Notes under the pieces: generated by a model | Told to the model about the DNA's origin: nothing | The model's input: the letters and a program-made list of their open reading frames with translations, nothing else | Databases searched by the model: none | Part shown: in pieces, positions 24,582 to 33,696 of the stretch | Layout of the letters: each line of letters starts with the position of its first letter | Numbering within the stretch: the stretch's first letter is position 1 | IMG/VR virus record: IMGVR_UViG_3300017917_000838 | Location: 1-37,227 of that record | DNA from: a virus | Direction: 5' to 3' (one strand) | DNA: 37,227 bases | Position numbers and translations under genes: made by a program

Positions 24582-25853
24582 TTATTTTTGGCCATTTACA
24601 GTTAATGACTTATCAACTTTACCAAATTGGTCTCTATTAATCATATTGCTATATGTATCAACGGCCGTTCTTTGATTACCACCGGAACCTCCCGTCATTG
24701 CTCCACCACCATAATTAGGTGTAGGTGGAATATAAACCGGTTCAGCCGTAACCGGTAAAACATCAGCCTTTATTGGTTGAACTACTGGTATTGGATTTTT
24801 TATAACCGAAGCAACTGGTGTTTCAACTTTATCATTGAAATTTACATTTACTTTACTTGGATTATAAACATTTCTTTTAACTTCTGAAAATGTAGAAAAT
24901 GATTCTATATTATTTTGAATTTGTTTTCTCAATTCTGTGATTTCAAATTCTTTTGGTAATTGTTTTATATCGGTTGTTCTTCGTCTTAAACTTTTAATAT
25001 TAAAATCTATACATCTATTTAATATAGATTGAATTTCGGATATCATCATTGTAAAATCATATACCTCAAAATCATCAAATCTTATTTCGGATGGTTTGCC
25101 AAAATTGGATTCACCAATAGTATAATATTTGTTTGTTAAATAATATGTCGTTGAATATTTAAAATCTTCAAATATTTTATTTCTAAATTTTGCAAAATCG
25201 TTTAACCCAAAATCTTTTTTTATAATATTAAAAAAATCTTTACCAAATTTGGTTTCCAAATGTGTATCTATTTTTGTTAAAAACACATTATCGAATGAAT
25301 TTAATGTATCTAATAATTGTGTTTTGTAATAAATAAAATCTTTGTTTAAACTTTTAAGATTTTTGAATTGATTATTTGTTATTTTATTGACATTCTCATC
25401 TTTCGTTTTTAAAGGCAAAATTCTAATTTCTTCTCTTGAAGGTGATATTTCTTGCACCCATACTTTGGTTAATTCATTTTCAGAACCAACTTTGTTTCTT
25501 ACAAAATTTATATTAATTTTAAAAATACCATTTTTAAAACCCAAATCATTTAATAACTTTTCTACATTAATAGCAAGTTCTCTTTGACCACCTTTGTTTG
25601 TAAGGTTATATAAATAATTTTTAATATCACCTGTTTTTATATAAGCAACATTATTTCCTGATTTTTGTGGTAATAAATTATTATTAATGTCATAAACGGA
25701 TACTTCCATAACATCATACTTTCCAACACCAAAATCTGTTTTTTCTATTTCATTTTTAGAAAGTATAAACAAATCTTTATCCTGTATGAATTTGCCTTCA
25801 TTTGCAGAATTGGAGTTTATAGATTCAATATTTGTATATTTTTTAATACTCAT
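24582..25853 (-). CDS. Baseplate-region structural protein, unknown family
   Basis: The 423-residue protein starts SIKKYTNIESINSNSANEG. A beta-rich first third contains DVMEVSVYDINNNLL and ends near VWVQEISPSREEIRILP, a pattern seen in baseplate proteins that wrap others. A helical, Phe/Lys/Asp-rich middle follows (residues about 155-300). The C-terminal 100 residues are Pro/Val/Gly-rich and probably flexible, including IPPTPNYGGGAMTGGSGGN. No enzyme motif. It lies between the coiled-coil protein and the giant protein, 13 bases from the former. The role as a structural connector is inferred from context. Confidence 0.55.
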   Translation of the reverse strand: MSIKKYTNIESINSNSANEGKFIQDKDLFILSKNEIEKTDFGVGKYDVMEVSVYDINNNLLPQKSGNNVAYIKTGDIKNYLYNLTNKGGQRELAINVEKLLNDLGFKNGIFKININFVRNKVGSENELTKVWVQEISPSREEIRILPLKTKDENVNKITNNQFKNLKSLNKDFIYYKTQLLDTLNSFDNVFLTKIDTHLETKFGKDFFNIIKKDFGLNDFAKFRNKIFEDFKYSTTYYLTNKYYTIGESNFGKPSEIRFDDFEVYDFTMMISEIQSILNRCIDFNIKSLRRRTTDIKQLPKEFEITELRKQIQNNIESFSTFSEVKRNVYNPSKVNVNFNDKVETPVASVIKNPIPVVQPIKADVLPVTAEPVYIPPTPNYGGGAMTGGSGGNQRTAVDTYSNMINRDQFGKVDKSLTVNGQK

Positions 25854-25865
25854 AATTTATTTTAT

Positions 25866-26972
25866 TTACCAACTAGGATATGATTTATTATGTTGAATAT
25901 TGATAGTGCTATCAAATGTTTTTGATTCACTTGTTCCATCATTTCTAACAATTTTAATAACAGTTTGTCCCTTTTTATTGGTACTATGATTATTGTAATA
26001 ATCTCTCCATTTAAAGTTTCCACCCATTTTAAAATCTATTTTTTCTGTCTGTGATGGACTGATTGTGAATTTTGTTTTTGGAACATATAAAAAATCTGCA
26101 GGTAATATTTCAACACTTATTGGGTCTTTATCATTATTTGTTATTGATATAGAACTACCATATTTAAATTCAGTATCACCTGTTTTATTATTAACAGCCA
26201 AATATATAATTGGTTTACCCTCTTCAGCTTTTGGATTAAATGATACTAAACCAACTTTGTTAATTAACTCAGCACCTGCAGCCAATGCAGATTGTTTAAG
26301 TGACTCCACAATTGTTGATTGATTTTGAACTGCACCCAATTGTGATTGTAATCCATCTATTATTGAGTTTAAAGAATCAATTTGTTTAATTAAAGCTTCA
26401 ATCTGTGCCTTAAATCCTTCATTTTGTGATTGTAAAGAACCTCTTAATATAGATTCATCTACCGACTTTTGAAGAGATATTGTTATTTGATTTGCAAAAT
26501 CACCGATTGTAGCCGTTAAAGTATCTATTTGATTTGTTAATAAATCATTTATTTGTTCAATTGAAAGTCTATTATTTATTTCACTTTGAACTTGTGCCTT
26601 TAATGATTGTACTTCTGATGTTAAATCGGAAATTGTTGTATTCAAATTTGTAACTTGTACTCTTAAATCTGCACTTGCACTTAATTCTAAATTATAAATG
26701 GGTCTTGGTACTAAATCTAAATTTGAATTTGGAATATTTGGTGCCAATTCCTTTACCTGAACATTAACAGCTTTTATTAATTCTTCGTTATCATATTTAG
26801 ATTTTGTCAATCCTTTAAATACCAAAGAAGATGCAATATTGGAATTATCTACCACATTAACACCATATTCATTTCTATTTATTGCAGCAGAACCAGATAC
26901 ACTTAAAATTGATTCTAATTGTTTATCTTTTTCTTGTTGTAATTTTATTGATATTGCCTCTAAATTAGTCAT
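25866..26972 (-). CDS. Coiled-coil virion protein with beta-rich C-terminal domain
   Basis: A 368-residue protein. Residues about 105-225 hold a long heptad-patterned helix with alternating hydrophobic residues, for example LRVQVTNLNTTISDLTSEVQ and later IEALIKQIDSLNSIIDGLQS, interrupted by short breaks. This suggests a trimeric stalk. The last 120 residues are beta-rich (TEFKYGSSISITNNDKDPI, then FKWRDYYNNHS) and could form a small globular tip. The gene starts four bases after the DNRLRE-like gene stops. A short fibre or whisker attached to the baseplate is a plausible role. Confidence 0.6.
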   Translation of the reverse strand: MTNLEAISIKLQQEKDKQLESILSVSGSAAINRNEYGVNVVDNSNIASSLVFKGLTKSKYDNEELIKAVNVQVKELAPNIPNSNLDLVPRPIYNLELSASADLRVQVTNLNTTISDLTSEVQSLKAQVQSEINNRLSIEQINDLLTNQIDTLTATIGDFANQITISLQKSVDESILRGSLQSQNEGFKAQIEALIKQIDSLNSIIDGLQSQLGAVQNQSTIVESLKQSALAAGAELINKVGLVSFNPKAEEGKPIIYLAVNNKTGDTEFKYGSSISITNNDKDPISVEILPADFLYVPKTKFTISPSQTEKIDFKMGGNFKWRDYYNNHSTNKKGQTVIKIVRNDGTSESKTFDSTINIQHNKSYPSW

Positions 26973-26975
26973 TTA

Positions 26976-28058
26976 TTAAACTATTTCAAATGTTAATTTT
27001 TCGTCTATAATAGTAGATATTCCACTTTCAACTATTTTCAATTTTAATCTATAAGTTCTACTCATTGGTAATGTTGATAAATCTATTATAAAATAATTTG
27101 AAGTAGAATCACAACTTACTTTAGTATACTCACCAAATGGAAATATAATTTCACCTGTCTTATAATCTTCTATTTGATAGTAAGTTGTTGTTGGTAAATA
27201 TTTAGTTTGGTCGTATTCGAATGTTGTTCCAAATGATTTTAAAGGATACATATCTCTACCTTTAACTCTTATTTTTATTTTTTGGTTTTTAGGATATTCT
27301 TTTTTCAAATTTGAAACTACAACTTTATAATCCGAATCCGATGCAGAACCTGTTACGGGTGTTAAACTTCCAGTAACAAATGAACTATCATCCCATACTA
27401 ATTCTAATTTAGGTTCGTATATTGTATTAGTTTCTTTTGAAAAGAATTTAAGAACACCATAATCTAATGTATTTGCTTCATTTTCTAAACTATGATGAAC
27501 AATTAAACCATTATTTGGTAAAGAACCACTAACCCATTGATGCATAATATTTGTTACATCCATTCTAACATCATCCAATTCATATGAATAAGATTGAGAT
27601 GCAGAACCCGTTATATACCAAGTACCACCTTCTGCATTTGCAGAACCCGTTGTACCACTAACATAAACTGCAGTACCGGCAGTTACATTTTCTTGCCATT
27701 TATCTACACCATTTCTATATTTCCAACTAATACCATCCGTTGTAATATTATCAAATTTTGTACCAGTTCCCATTATCCAACTTTGAGATACAGCATTTGC
27801 ATAAATTGTATATTCCAAAGGTATTTCTTCTGAATTTGCCGCTTTTAAATTTAAAAAAACTTTCCAATTGTTATTTGCAATTGTTTGTATATCCGTTTTA
27901 ATTGAACCCGTATCAAATTTTAATAAAGTTCTAGCTATATCCATAGTAGAACCATAATAAAGTTTACCTACTTCTAATATTTCATCTCTACCAGTATTCT
28001 GGTCGGGTTGTTGTAAGTAGATACTTGCATCGTATGATGATGTATAAAATTTATGCAT
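26976..28058 (-). CDS. DNRLRE/CBM96-like virion protein
   Basis: The 360-residue protein contains ARTLLKFDTGSI early. Later come VRMDVTNIMHQWVSGSLPNN with GLIVHHSLE, and then VLKFFSKETNTIYEPKLELV. The order of a Leu-Lys-Phe strand, an Asp-x-Thr-x-x-x-x-Trp segment and a Gly-Leu-Ile strand with a closing Pro-x-Leu-x-Val strand is that of DNRLRE/CBM96-type beta-jellyroll domains, here in a virion setting. The last 110 residues form another beta domain with no recognised family. Its ATG overlaps the gp6/J stop by one base. Sugar binding is possible from the domain family but not shown. Confidence 0.68.
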   Translation of the reverse strand: MHKFYTSSYDASIYLQQPDQNTGRDEILEVGKLYYGSTMDIARTLLKFDTGSIKTDIQTIANNNWKVFLNLKAANSEEIPLEYTIYANAVSQSWIMGTGTKFDNITTDGISWKYRNGVDKWQENVTAGTAVYVSGTTGSANAEGGTWYITGSASQSYSYELDDVRMDVTNIMHQWVSGSLPNNGLIVHHSLENEANTLDYGVLKFFSKETNTIYEPKLELVWDDSSFVTGSLTPVTGSASDSDYKVVVSNLKKEYPKNQKIKIRVKGRDMYPLKSFGTTFEYDQTKYLPTTTYYQIEDYKTGEIIFPFGEYTKVSCDSTSNYFIIDLSTLPMSRTYRLKLKIVESGISTIIDEKLTFEIV

Positions 28059-30058
28059 TATAAAGCCCTCCCTTTTATGTCTTTATTTGGATATTTAACT
28101 TCGAATATTGAAGGGTCTAAAGATGGATATACAATCTTACCTTTAGTAGCTTCATCTATGTTATATCTATTTGTTGAATAATTTCCGTCACCACCACATA
28201 AGTTTGAAATTTTAACGGATGGTACACTCATAACTCCTTCTACATTTGCCAATATCAATTCTATTTCTGAAATGTTAATTGGTTTATTGAATGTCCAATT
28301 ATCTATATTAAAATAATTTTGAACTTCAGTTAAACATTGTGTTATAACTTCTCTTTTATTATAATTTGAATAACAAATTACTTCAAAATCAACTCCTATG
28401 TTTATAATAAATCCGTTTATAATATTTACACCATCGGTTAACATTCTATATTCGGATATATAAGTTTTTAAATTTTGTTTAACAGCATCATTTAGATTTG
28501 TTAATTTTTTATTAGTATCATATCCCAAAACATACATATTGATTGCAAATGGATTGTTTACTTCCGCAATTGCAGTTTTCTTTTGAGTAAGATATTTAAT
28601 TAATTCTTTTTGGATATCCTGTTTTGATAATCCTTTGATTGAATCCACCAAATTCGTAAACTCCGTAATATTTTTAGGGTTTGCAAGAATTGATGCGGGT
28701 GAATTATTGTCTATCTCACCATCCGGACTAACATATACTTTTGCAACACTACCATATCTTTCTGGCATTGACATCGCTCTAACTACATAATCCTCTTTTG
28801 TTACTGCTCTATTTTGAGAACCAAATGTTGCCAATGCATTTTGTCTAATCTCTTCAATTGATTCGGAACTTCTACCTCCAGTTGCAGCTGTTGAGTTTTC
28901 AACCGCTACTGATGTTTTGGTGTCGTTATATGAATTTAATTTATCATCTGGAATAGATAATAAATCATCATCAAAATCTATTCTTCTTATTTTTATTAAA
29001 TCTCCTTCATTAACATTTGATTCAACACCACCACCAATCAAATATTTTATAGTTAATGTTTTTCCTGCCGGTGCAATACCAAATGTATTTGTTTTTAAGA
29101 AATTAGATGGGTCAATTCCTTGATTTAATCTTTGAACAGAATTTGCCAATCCCAATCCAACATTTTTTGAATTTGGTAAAATGATTTCATCATCCAATGA
29201 AACATCTCCACTACCAAATTGTAAATCAATTGTGTTATCCGAATTTACTTTAACACAAAATCTTCTTGGAACTTTTTGAACTTCTAAAACATATGGAACC
29301 GAACCTGAGTATTGATATAAATCACTATTATATTGTGTATTAGGTTTTTCTATAAAAATACTTTCTTGTGCCAAATATGGTACTTCATAGTATTTGTTAT
29401 TATCTGCATCCGTTACTGATATTATTTGTATAATATTTGTATCAGGTAAAGTTATTGAAGGATAATTTGTATCGGAATCCATTGTAATGGTTGTACTAAT
29501 TTCTTCGGCAGATATTGCTTTTACTTTTTTACTTATTAAATATTTTGAAGGAACACCGGTTACATCTCTTTCATAAACTTCAATTTCTCTACCGTCTTCG
29601 GATGAAAAATCAACAGCATCTATTGTTCTAAATACAATTGATGTATTTGTATTTGATTCAACTTCCATCCCATCCTTTATTCTTAAATAATAACTTGCAT
29701 CAGGAACATTTCCATTTGCAGGAACTAACTGATAAACAATGAGTTCAGAAACAGCTGGTGTTGTAACTTTTGGTTTATAACCCATTTGTTGTGCCAATGC
29801 CATAACATTCTTCCTTTCAGTTGCATGTACTAACATTGATTCTTTTAATTGTATATCTTGATAAAAAGATAACATATCACCAATAGCGGATGCCTGGTCT
29901 ATGAATATTGTACCAGGAGAAGCTTCGGAAAAATCAGAATATTGATTTGGAAAATATGTTTTGGTAAATTCAACTAAATTTTGTTTTAAAGTAGCAAAAT
30001 CTTTACCGACATATGATAAATCTTTATTTCCTATATTATTTAAAGGTTTAATTGCCAT
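28058..30058 (-). CDS. Baseplate wedge protein, gp6/baseplate J-like
   Basis: The 666 residues are almost exactly the length of T4 gp6. The N-terminus has DLSYVGKDFATLKQNLVEF and then FSEASPGTIFIDQASAIGDM with a helix LSFYQDIQLKES. This is the characteristic J-family start. A central segment with TATGGRSSESIEEIRQNALA and FGSQNRAVTKEDYVVRAM is the most conserved J core. It forms the iris-like ring of wedges around the central hub of contractile tails. It stands directly after gp25, as in many contractile tail clusters. Confidence 0.92.
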   Translation of the reverse strand: MAIKPLNNIGNKDLSYVGKDFATLKQNLVEFTKTYFPNQYSDFSEASPGTIFIDQASAIGDMLSFYQDIQLKESMLVHATERKNVMALAQQMGYKPKVTTPAVSELIVYQLVPANGNVPDASYYLRIKDGMEVESNTNTSIVFRTIDAVDFSSEDGREIEVYERDVTGVPSKYLISKKVKAISAEEISTTITMDSDTNYPSITLPDTNIIQIISVTDADNNKYYEVPYLAQESIFIEKPNTQYNSDLYQYSGSVPYVLEVQKVPRRFCVKVNSDNTIDLQFGSGDVSLDDEIILPNSKNVGLGLANSVQRLNQGIDPSNFLKTNTFGIAPAGKTLTIKYLIGGGVESNVNEGDLIKIRRIDFDDDLLSIPDDKLNSYNDTKTSVAVENSTAATGGRSSESIEEIRQNALATFGSQNRAVTKEDYVVRAMSMPERYGSVAKVYVSPDGEIDNNSPASILANPKNITEFTNLVDSIKGLSKQDIQKELIKYLTQKKTAIAEVNNPFAINMYVLGYDTNKKLTNLNDAVKQNLKTYISEYRMLTDGVNIINGFIINIGVDFEVICYSNYNKREVITQCLTEVQNYFNIDNWTFNKPINISEIELILANVEGVMSVPSVKISNLCGGDGNYSTNRYNIDEATKGKIVYPSLDPSIFEVKYPNKDIKGRAL

Positions 30059-30060
30059 TA

Positions 30061-30498
30061 TTAATTATTTACATTTATTTGTAGTGTTTCTGATAAAGTT
30101 GGGTTTGATACTAATGAAAATTTTATATCCAAAAATATTTTATTATTGTCTATATCATTGTTATCATAATCAAACACAATTTGGTCTATTTTTATATATG
30201 GCATCCATATGGATACGGCATCTAATATTACAGACTCTATTCTATTTTCAATTAAACTTTCGTCTATTTGTTCAAATATTATTTTCCAAATGTCACAACC
30301 AAATTCTGGTTCCATAATTCTTTCTCCTTTATGAGTTAGAATTAAATTTTTTAAACTATCCTTTGCTTGAGTTAGTGTAGTATAATTAACTGCAAAAATA
30401 CCACCCGAATCGGAACTTCTATTTATTCCAATTCCAAGTATTTTATAATCATTTTCCGTTAAATCGGTAACATTAACTTTACCTAACTCTATTGCCAT
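30061..30498 (-). CDS. Baseplate wedge protein gp25-like
   Basis: The 145-residue protein contains LTHKGERIMEPEFGCDIWKI, with the family's diagnostic EPEFG at residues 63-67, and FEQIDESLIENRIESVILDA after it. This is the GPW_gp25 fold, shared by phages and type VI secretion, which joins the baseplate to sheath assembly as part of the wedge core. Its start overlaps the upstream stop by one base. Gp25 next to gp6/J strongly supports a contractile tail. Confidence 0.95.
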   Translation of the reverse strand: MAIELGKVNVTDLTENDYKILGIGINRSSDSGGIFAVNYTTLTQAKDSLKNLILTHKGERIMEPEFGCDIWKIIFEQIDESLIENRIESVILDAVSIWMPYIKIDQIVFDYDNNDIDNNKIFLDIKFSLVSNPTLSETLQINVNN

Positions 30499-31013
30499 TA
30501 TTTAAATCTCTTTACTAATTCCGAATAATCTCTTGTTAATGCCTTTATTGTAGCATCTTGTAATTCATCACCAGTTGATTGAAATTGTTGTGGAATATTT
30601 TGAGGTACTTCCATATCTCTATAATCCATTGTTTCCCAATCATCTTCCATTCCTCTTTGTGGTTGTAACATATCCAATACACTACCACCAGTCATTCCTG
30701 GTGTTCCACCCTCTGCTCTTTGTGCAGATGTGAATGGTGTTGTCATATTTAAAATCTCATTAATCATAGGGTCTTTTGTGAACTCCTTTGTTTGTTGAGG
30801 TCTTTGTGTTTGTTGAACAGGTTGGGGTTTTCTAACAGCCACATCATATTGACTAACTTCAGTTAAATCTTTTAATGAAGGTGTTGATTTTTTTTGTGTG
30901 TTTAATGTAACCGCACCAGATTTAATAAGTTTAGCAACTTCTTCTTTTACTTGTTGTTTAACTTCGTTTTTAACAACTTCTTTGATTAAAGTTAATAAAA
31001 TGTCTGATTTCAT
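30498..31013 (-). CDS. Unknown protein, polar and partly disordered
   Basis: The 171-residue protein starts with an amphipathic Lys/Glu-rich helix (LLTLIKEVVKNEVKQQVKEE) and then a Gln/Pro/Thr-rich stretch (KPQPVQQTQRPQQTKEF). A Gly/Met-rich segment, TPGMTGGSVLDMLQPQRG, leads to a short C-terminal helix ending in YSELVKRFK. The disordered middle bounded by helices is common in phage scaffolding or chaperone proteins, but no family is recognised. A candidate late promoter element lies 24 bases upstream, so it may head the gp25-gp6 transcript. Confidence 0.6.
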   Translation of the reverse strand: MKSDILLTLIKEVVKNEVKQQVKEEVAKLIKSGAVTLNTQKKSTPSLKDLTEVSQYDVAVRKPQPVQQTQRPQQTKEFTKDPMINEILNMTTPFTSAQRAEGGTPGMTGGSVLDMLQPQRGMEDDWETMDYRDMEVPQNIPQQFQSTGDELQDATIKALTRDYSELVKRFK

Positions 31014-31037
31014 AATAATTGTTTGTATATGTTTAGT

Positions 31038-31045
31038 AATAAATA
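31038..31045 (-). promoter_or_regulatory. Late-promoter-like element TATTTATT before the baseplate wedge genes
   Basis: The coding strand reads CAATATTTATTACTAA, ending 24 bases before the ATG at 31013. The last base departs from the common element. The gap of 53 bases is among the longer ones in the tail block. Confidence 0.45.
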
Positions 31046-31066
31046 TTGAAAGTTAAAATTTACCTT

Positions 31067-32053
31067 TTATGTTTTAGATACACCATTTAGTTTATCGGCA
31101 GATGCCATTAATTGTTGTTCATCATTTGTAATTATAGCCTTTAAAGCTGCTTGAAAGTCTTTATCTACCTGAGATTGACTTCCTTCGGTAAATCCTTTGA
31201 CTAATTGTTTTGCAACGGTATTTGTTGTAATTCCTTCTCCACTATCAATCACATTATATGCCGTTCCTGCTGCAAGAGAAACCATATCTTTAAAATCCAA
31301 AGACTTTAATGGATTTGTCAAACTCAATGGTTTAACAAAATAACCAACCCAAGGTAACACTCCAGGAGCTGGAGGTGCAGGTGGTGGATATTGTGATGTC
31401 GTTATAAATAATCCCGATAAAGTTAATAAATGTACCGCAGCTGATATTATAAAATTTAAAAGCCATGGTGATACACTACCCATTGGTGGAACTGATATCG
31501 GTGTCCATACTCCAGGAAATATAACCAATCCGGTCACCGTTACTATATTTGTAACCGCTCCAGGAGTTGGTACCGTTGGTGGTTTTTGAGATAGATTTGC
31601 ACCAACCCAATATGCGTAAATTGCTGGAGCAATATCTCTCAATAAATCACCATTTTTATTTAATTGTGTCGAACTTAATATTCCAACCAAAGTTGCCTGC
31701 ATAAGTTCTTTATTACCTCTAATAACGGATGTACCATTACCACCTATTAAAGTAAATCCAGATTTAACTACCTTATCATATTCTTCGGTTAATGATTGTG
31801 CAAACCAATAATTTTCATTTATATTTGTTAAAGCTTTATTTGTTAAATCATTTTCAATAAAACTATTATTTAAAAAATCTAAATTTGCATTTGCTGCCAA
31901 TTTTCCACCAATTTTATTTTTAGCAACATTTTCGGCCATTTCTAAGGCCATATTCAGGTAAAAATCGGTCCAGGAATTAGATATCCCTGTTAAACCCGAT
32001 AATTTAGATGCCGAATTATATACATCCGTTGCTTTTGATAAATTAATAGCCAT
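31067..32053 (-). CDS. Unknown virion-region protein with hydrophobic Pro-rich centre
   Basis: A 328-residue protein. The N-terminal 150 residues look helical, with MALEMAENVAKNKIGGKLAA. The central part holds a Pro/Val-rich stretch (VTGLVIFPGVWTPISVPPMG) and a strongly hydrophobic segment, WLLNFIISAAVHLLTLSGLF, long enough to cross a membrane, followed by YPPPAPPAPG. The C-terminal 90 residues are polar and helical. It lies directly between the spike-like gene and the gp25 cluster. A hydrophobic helix in a baseplate protein could belong to a tape-measure-like or membrane-inserting component, but this is only a suggestion. Its stop is followed by the promoter-like element. Confidence 0.5.
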   Translation of the reverse strand: MAINLSKATDVYNSASKLSGLTGISNSWTDFYLNMALEMAENVAKNKIGGKLAANANLDFLNNSFIENDLTNKALTNINENYWFAQSLTEEYDKVVKSGFTLIGGNGTSVIRGNKELMQATLVGILSSTQLNKNGDLLRDIAPAIYAYWVGANLSQKPPTVPTPGAVTNIVTVTGLVIFPGVWTPISVPPMGSVSPWLLNFIISAAVHLLTLSGLFITTSQYPPPAPPAPGVLPWVGYFVKPLSLTNPLKSLDFKDMVSLAAGTAYNVIDSGEGITTNTVAKQLVKGFTEGSQSQVDKDFQAALKAIITNDEQQLMASADKLNGVSKT

Positions 32054-32054
32054 C

Positions 32055-33269
32055 TTATTTACTTAAGAAATTGGTAGAAGAAAGAATATCCTTTAATCTA
32101 TTTGAAATACTAGTAAAATCGTTTAAGTTTTCAGGTCCCACTTTAGATGGTCCAGATGGTGTTAGATAATTTGTTGCACCTATTGCAGCAATTAAGTCTT
32201 GAAATATACTAATTAATTCACCACCCAATACCATTTGTTGTACAGGTGCACCAACTTGTCCTGCTCCTTGGTTTTTACCTAAATATATTTTTCCACTATC
32301 TGAATTTAAAAATATTTGATTAGAACCTTCGGAATGAATTGTTATATTTTTCTTATTGTGAAAATATATTTCTTTTTCTGCGTCAATAGAATAATTACCA
32401 TCGGTAATTACTCCCGTATTTCCTTTACCAAAAATAATAAATTCTTTTGATTTTGCCGATAAAACAATTCTATCGGAATTTACAAATAATTGGTCACCAC
32501 TTAAATCTTTTGAATTTGGGTAATCTTTAAATGCTATTTTTGTTTTTTGTATAGTTTCTTTAAACGGAACTTTTACTTTATTGGATGTCATATACACCGA
32601 TGTTCCATCTCTGTTTATATCTTCATCAACCAATTCACCAATTTTTTTATCATCCAATTGTGGATTTTGTTTATTACGAATGAATATTGATGGTGATGAT
32701 GTTTTATCATCTTCCGTTAAGAAAAATTCACTAAAACGAATTGTATTGCCAACTCTACCACTTATAATAGTATCACCCTGTTTAGGTTTTATAAATTTTA
32801 TCTTTTCTCTTATATTGTAACCAATTTTATCTTTTTGATTAGAGTTTGGATTTACCGTTTTACCTCCGGTTTTTGTTTGTTCTTTATATGTTTTTGAACT
32901 CTTATCACTACCTTGTGTATCTACCGGTCTTGTTGCTTTATATGTTATTGCATCTCTTCTATAATTTGAGTATGGAGTATTTGTATATGGTAACCAAAAA
33001 GTTTGGTTAAACATTTTCATAATAACAACAGTTTCACCTTTTATTGGAAATGTGAAATTATTTTTATCAAATGGAAATGCATAATCTTCAACCTCAAATG
33101 TATCTTCAAATTCGTAAGTTATCGCACCATACATTCTGGAATCAGTATCAGAAAAATTTTTATTATCATTATATACCGCAACACTATCTTCATCGTCTCT
33201 TTTAATGAAATTGGTATTGGTTGGATATACATTATTTACAATAGCTAAAAATGATTTTATTTCAGTCAT
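32055..33269 (-). CDS. Baseplate hub/spike-like protein (gp5/VgrG-like C-terminus)
   Basis: The 404-residue protein has an N-terminal region with FPFDKNNFTFPIKGETVVIM and FWLPYTNTPYS, reminiscent of an OB-fold domain. The second half carries GDTIISGRVGNTIRF and SVYMTSNKVKVPF. After this comes a series of short strands: VNSDRIVLSAKSKEFIIFG, NYSIDAEKEIYFHNKKNITI and NQIFLNSDSGKIYLG. This strand ladder resembles the triple-stranded beta-helix of gp5 and VgrG spikes. No lysozyme domain is visible, unlike T4 gp5. It probably pierces the outer membrane at the tip of the tail. Confidence 0.68.
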   Translation of the reverse strand: MTEIKSFLAIVNNVYPTNTNFIKRDDEDSVAVYNDNKNFSDTDSRMYGAITYEFEDTFEVEDYAFPFDKNNFTFPIKGETVVIMKMFNQTFWLPYTNTPYSNYRRDAITYKATRPVDTQGSDKSSKTYKEQTKTGGKTVNPNSNQKDKIGYNIREKIKFIKPKQGDTIISGRVGNTIRFSEFFLTEDDKTSSPSIFIRNKQNPQLDDKKIGELVDEDINRDGTSVYMTSNKVKVPFKETIQKTKIAFKDYPNSKDLSGDQLFVNSDRIVLSAKSKEFIIFGKGNTGVITDGNYSIDAEKEIYFHNKKNITIHSEGSNQIFLNSDSGKIYLGKNQGAGQVGAPVQQMVLGGELISIFQDLIAAIGATNYLTPSGPSKVGPENLNDFTSISNRLKDILSSTNFLSK

Positions 33270-33673
33270 TATAATTTAGTTTTAATTTCTTCAATTTCTA
33301 TTTGAATATCCGTTAACTTCTCTTTGTTTTTTTCTTCTACTTGATTTATAGTATCTTCCATATCTGCAAGTAATTGTGCTTTTTCATTTTCACTTAACCA
33401 ACCATCTTCACCAATACCCTTAGCTTCTGCAGCTGCAAGTCTTTGTGCAATCGTTGCAAGTTTAATTAAGTGGTCATCATTCTTAACTGATACCTCAATC
33501 AAATCTTTTATGATTGGTGCAATAACCGTTGCTTCACCAACATTACGAATTAATTTCCTTAAAGATTCAATCAATTCGGAAATGTTTTTCTTTTTGTTTT
33601 GTTGGTTTTCGTATATATCTTTAAACAATGATGATAGATTTTTACCATCAAATAGTTGAAATTCTGTTGCCAT
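33269..33673 (-). CDS. Helical unknown protein of 134 residues
   Basis: The protein is almost entirely helical by composition. It starts ATEFQLFDGKNLSSLFKDIY and ends in an acidic, Lys/Glu-rich amphipathic helix (AQLLADMEDTINQVEEKNKE). A helix with IAQRLAAAEAKG sits in the middle. There are no Cys or membrane segments. The start is separated from the carbamoyltransferase stop by 23 bases, and its last base overlaps the spike gene start. A chaperone or tail-assembly helper for the spike is possible from position alone. Confidence 0.6.
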   Translation of the reverse strand: MATEFQLFDGKNLSSLFKDIYENQQNKKKNISELIESLRKLIRNVGEATVIAPIIKDLIEVSVKNDDHLIKLATIAQRLAAAEAKGIGEDGWLSENEKAQLLADMEDTINQVEEKNKEKLTDIQIEIEEIKTKL

Positions 33674-33696
33674 AATTCTATTTTATATACTAATAA

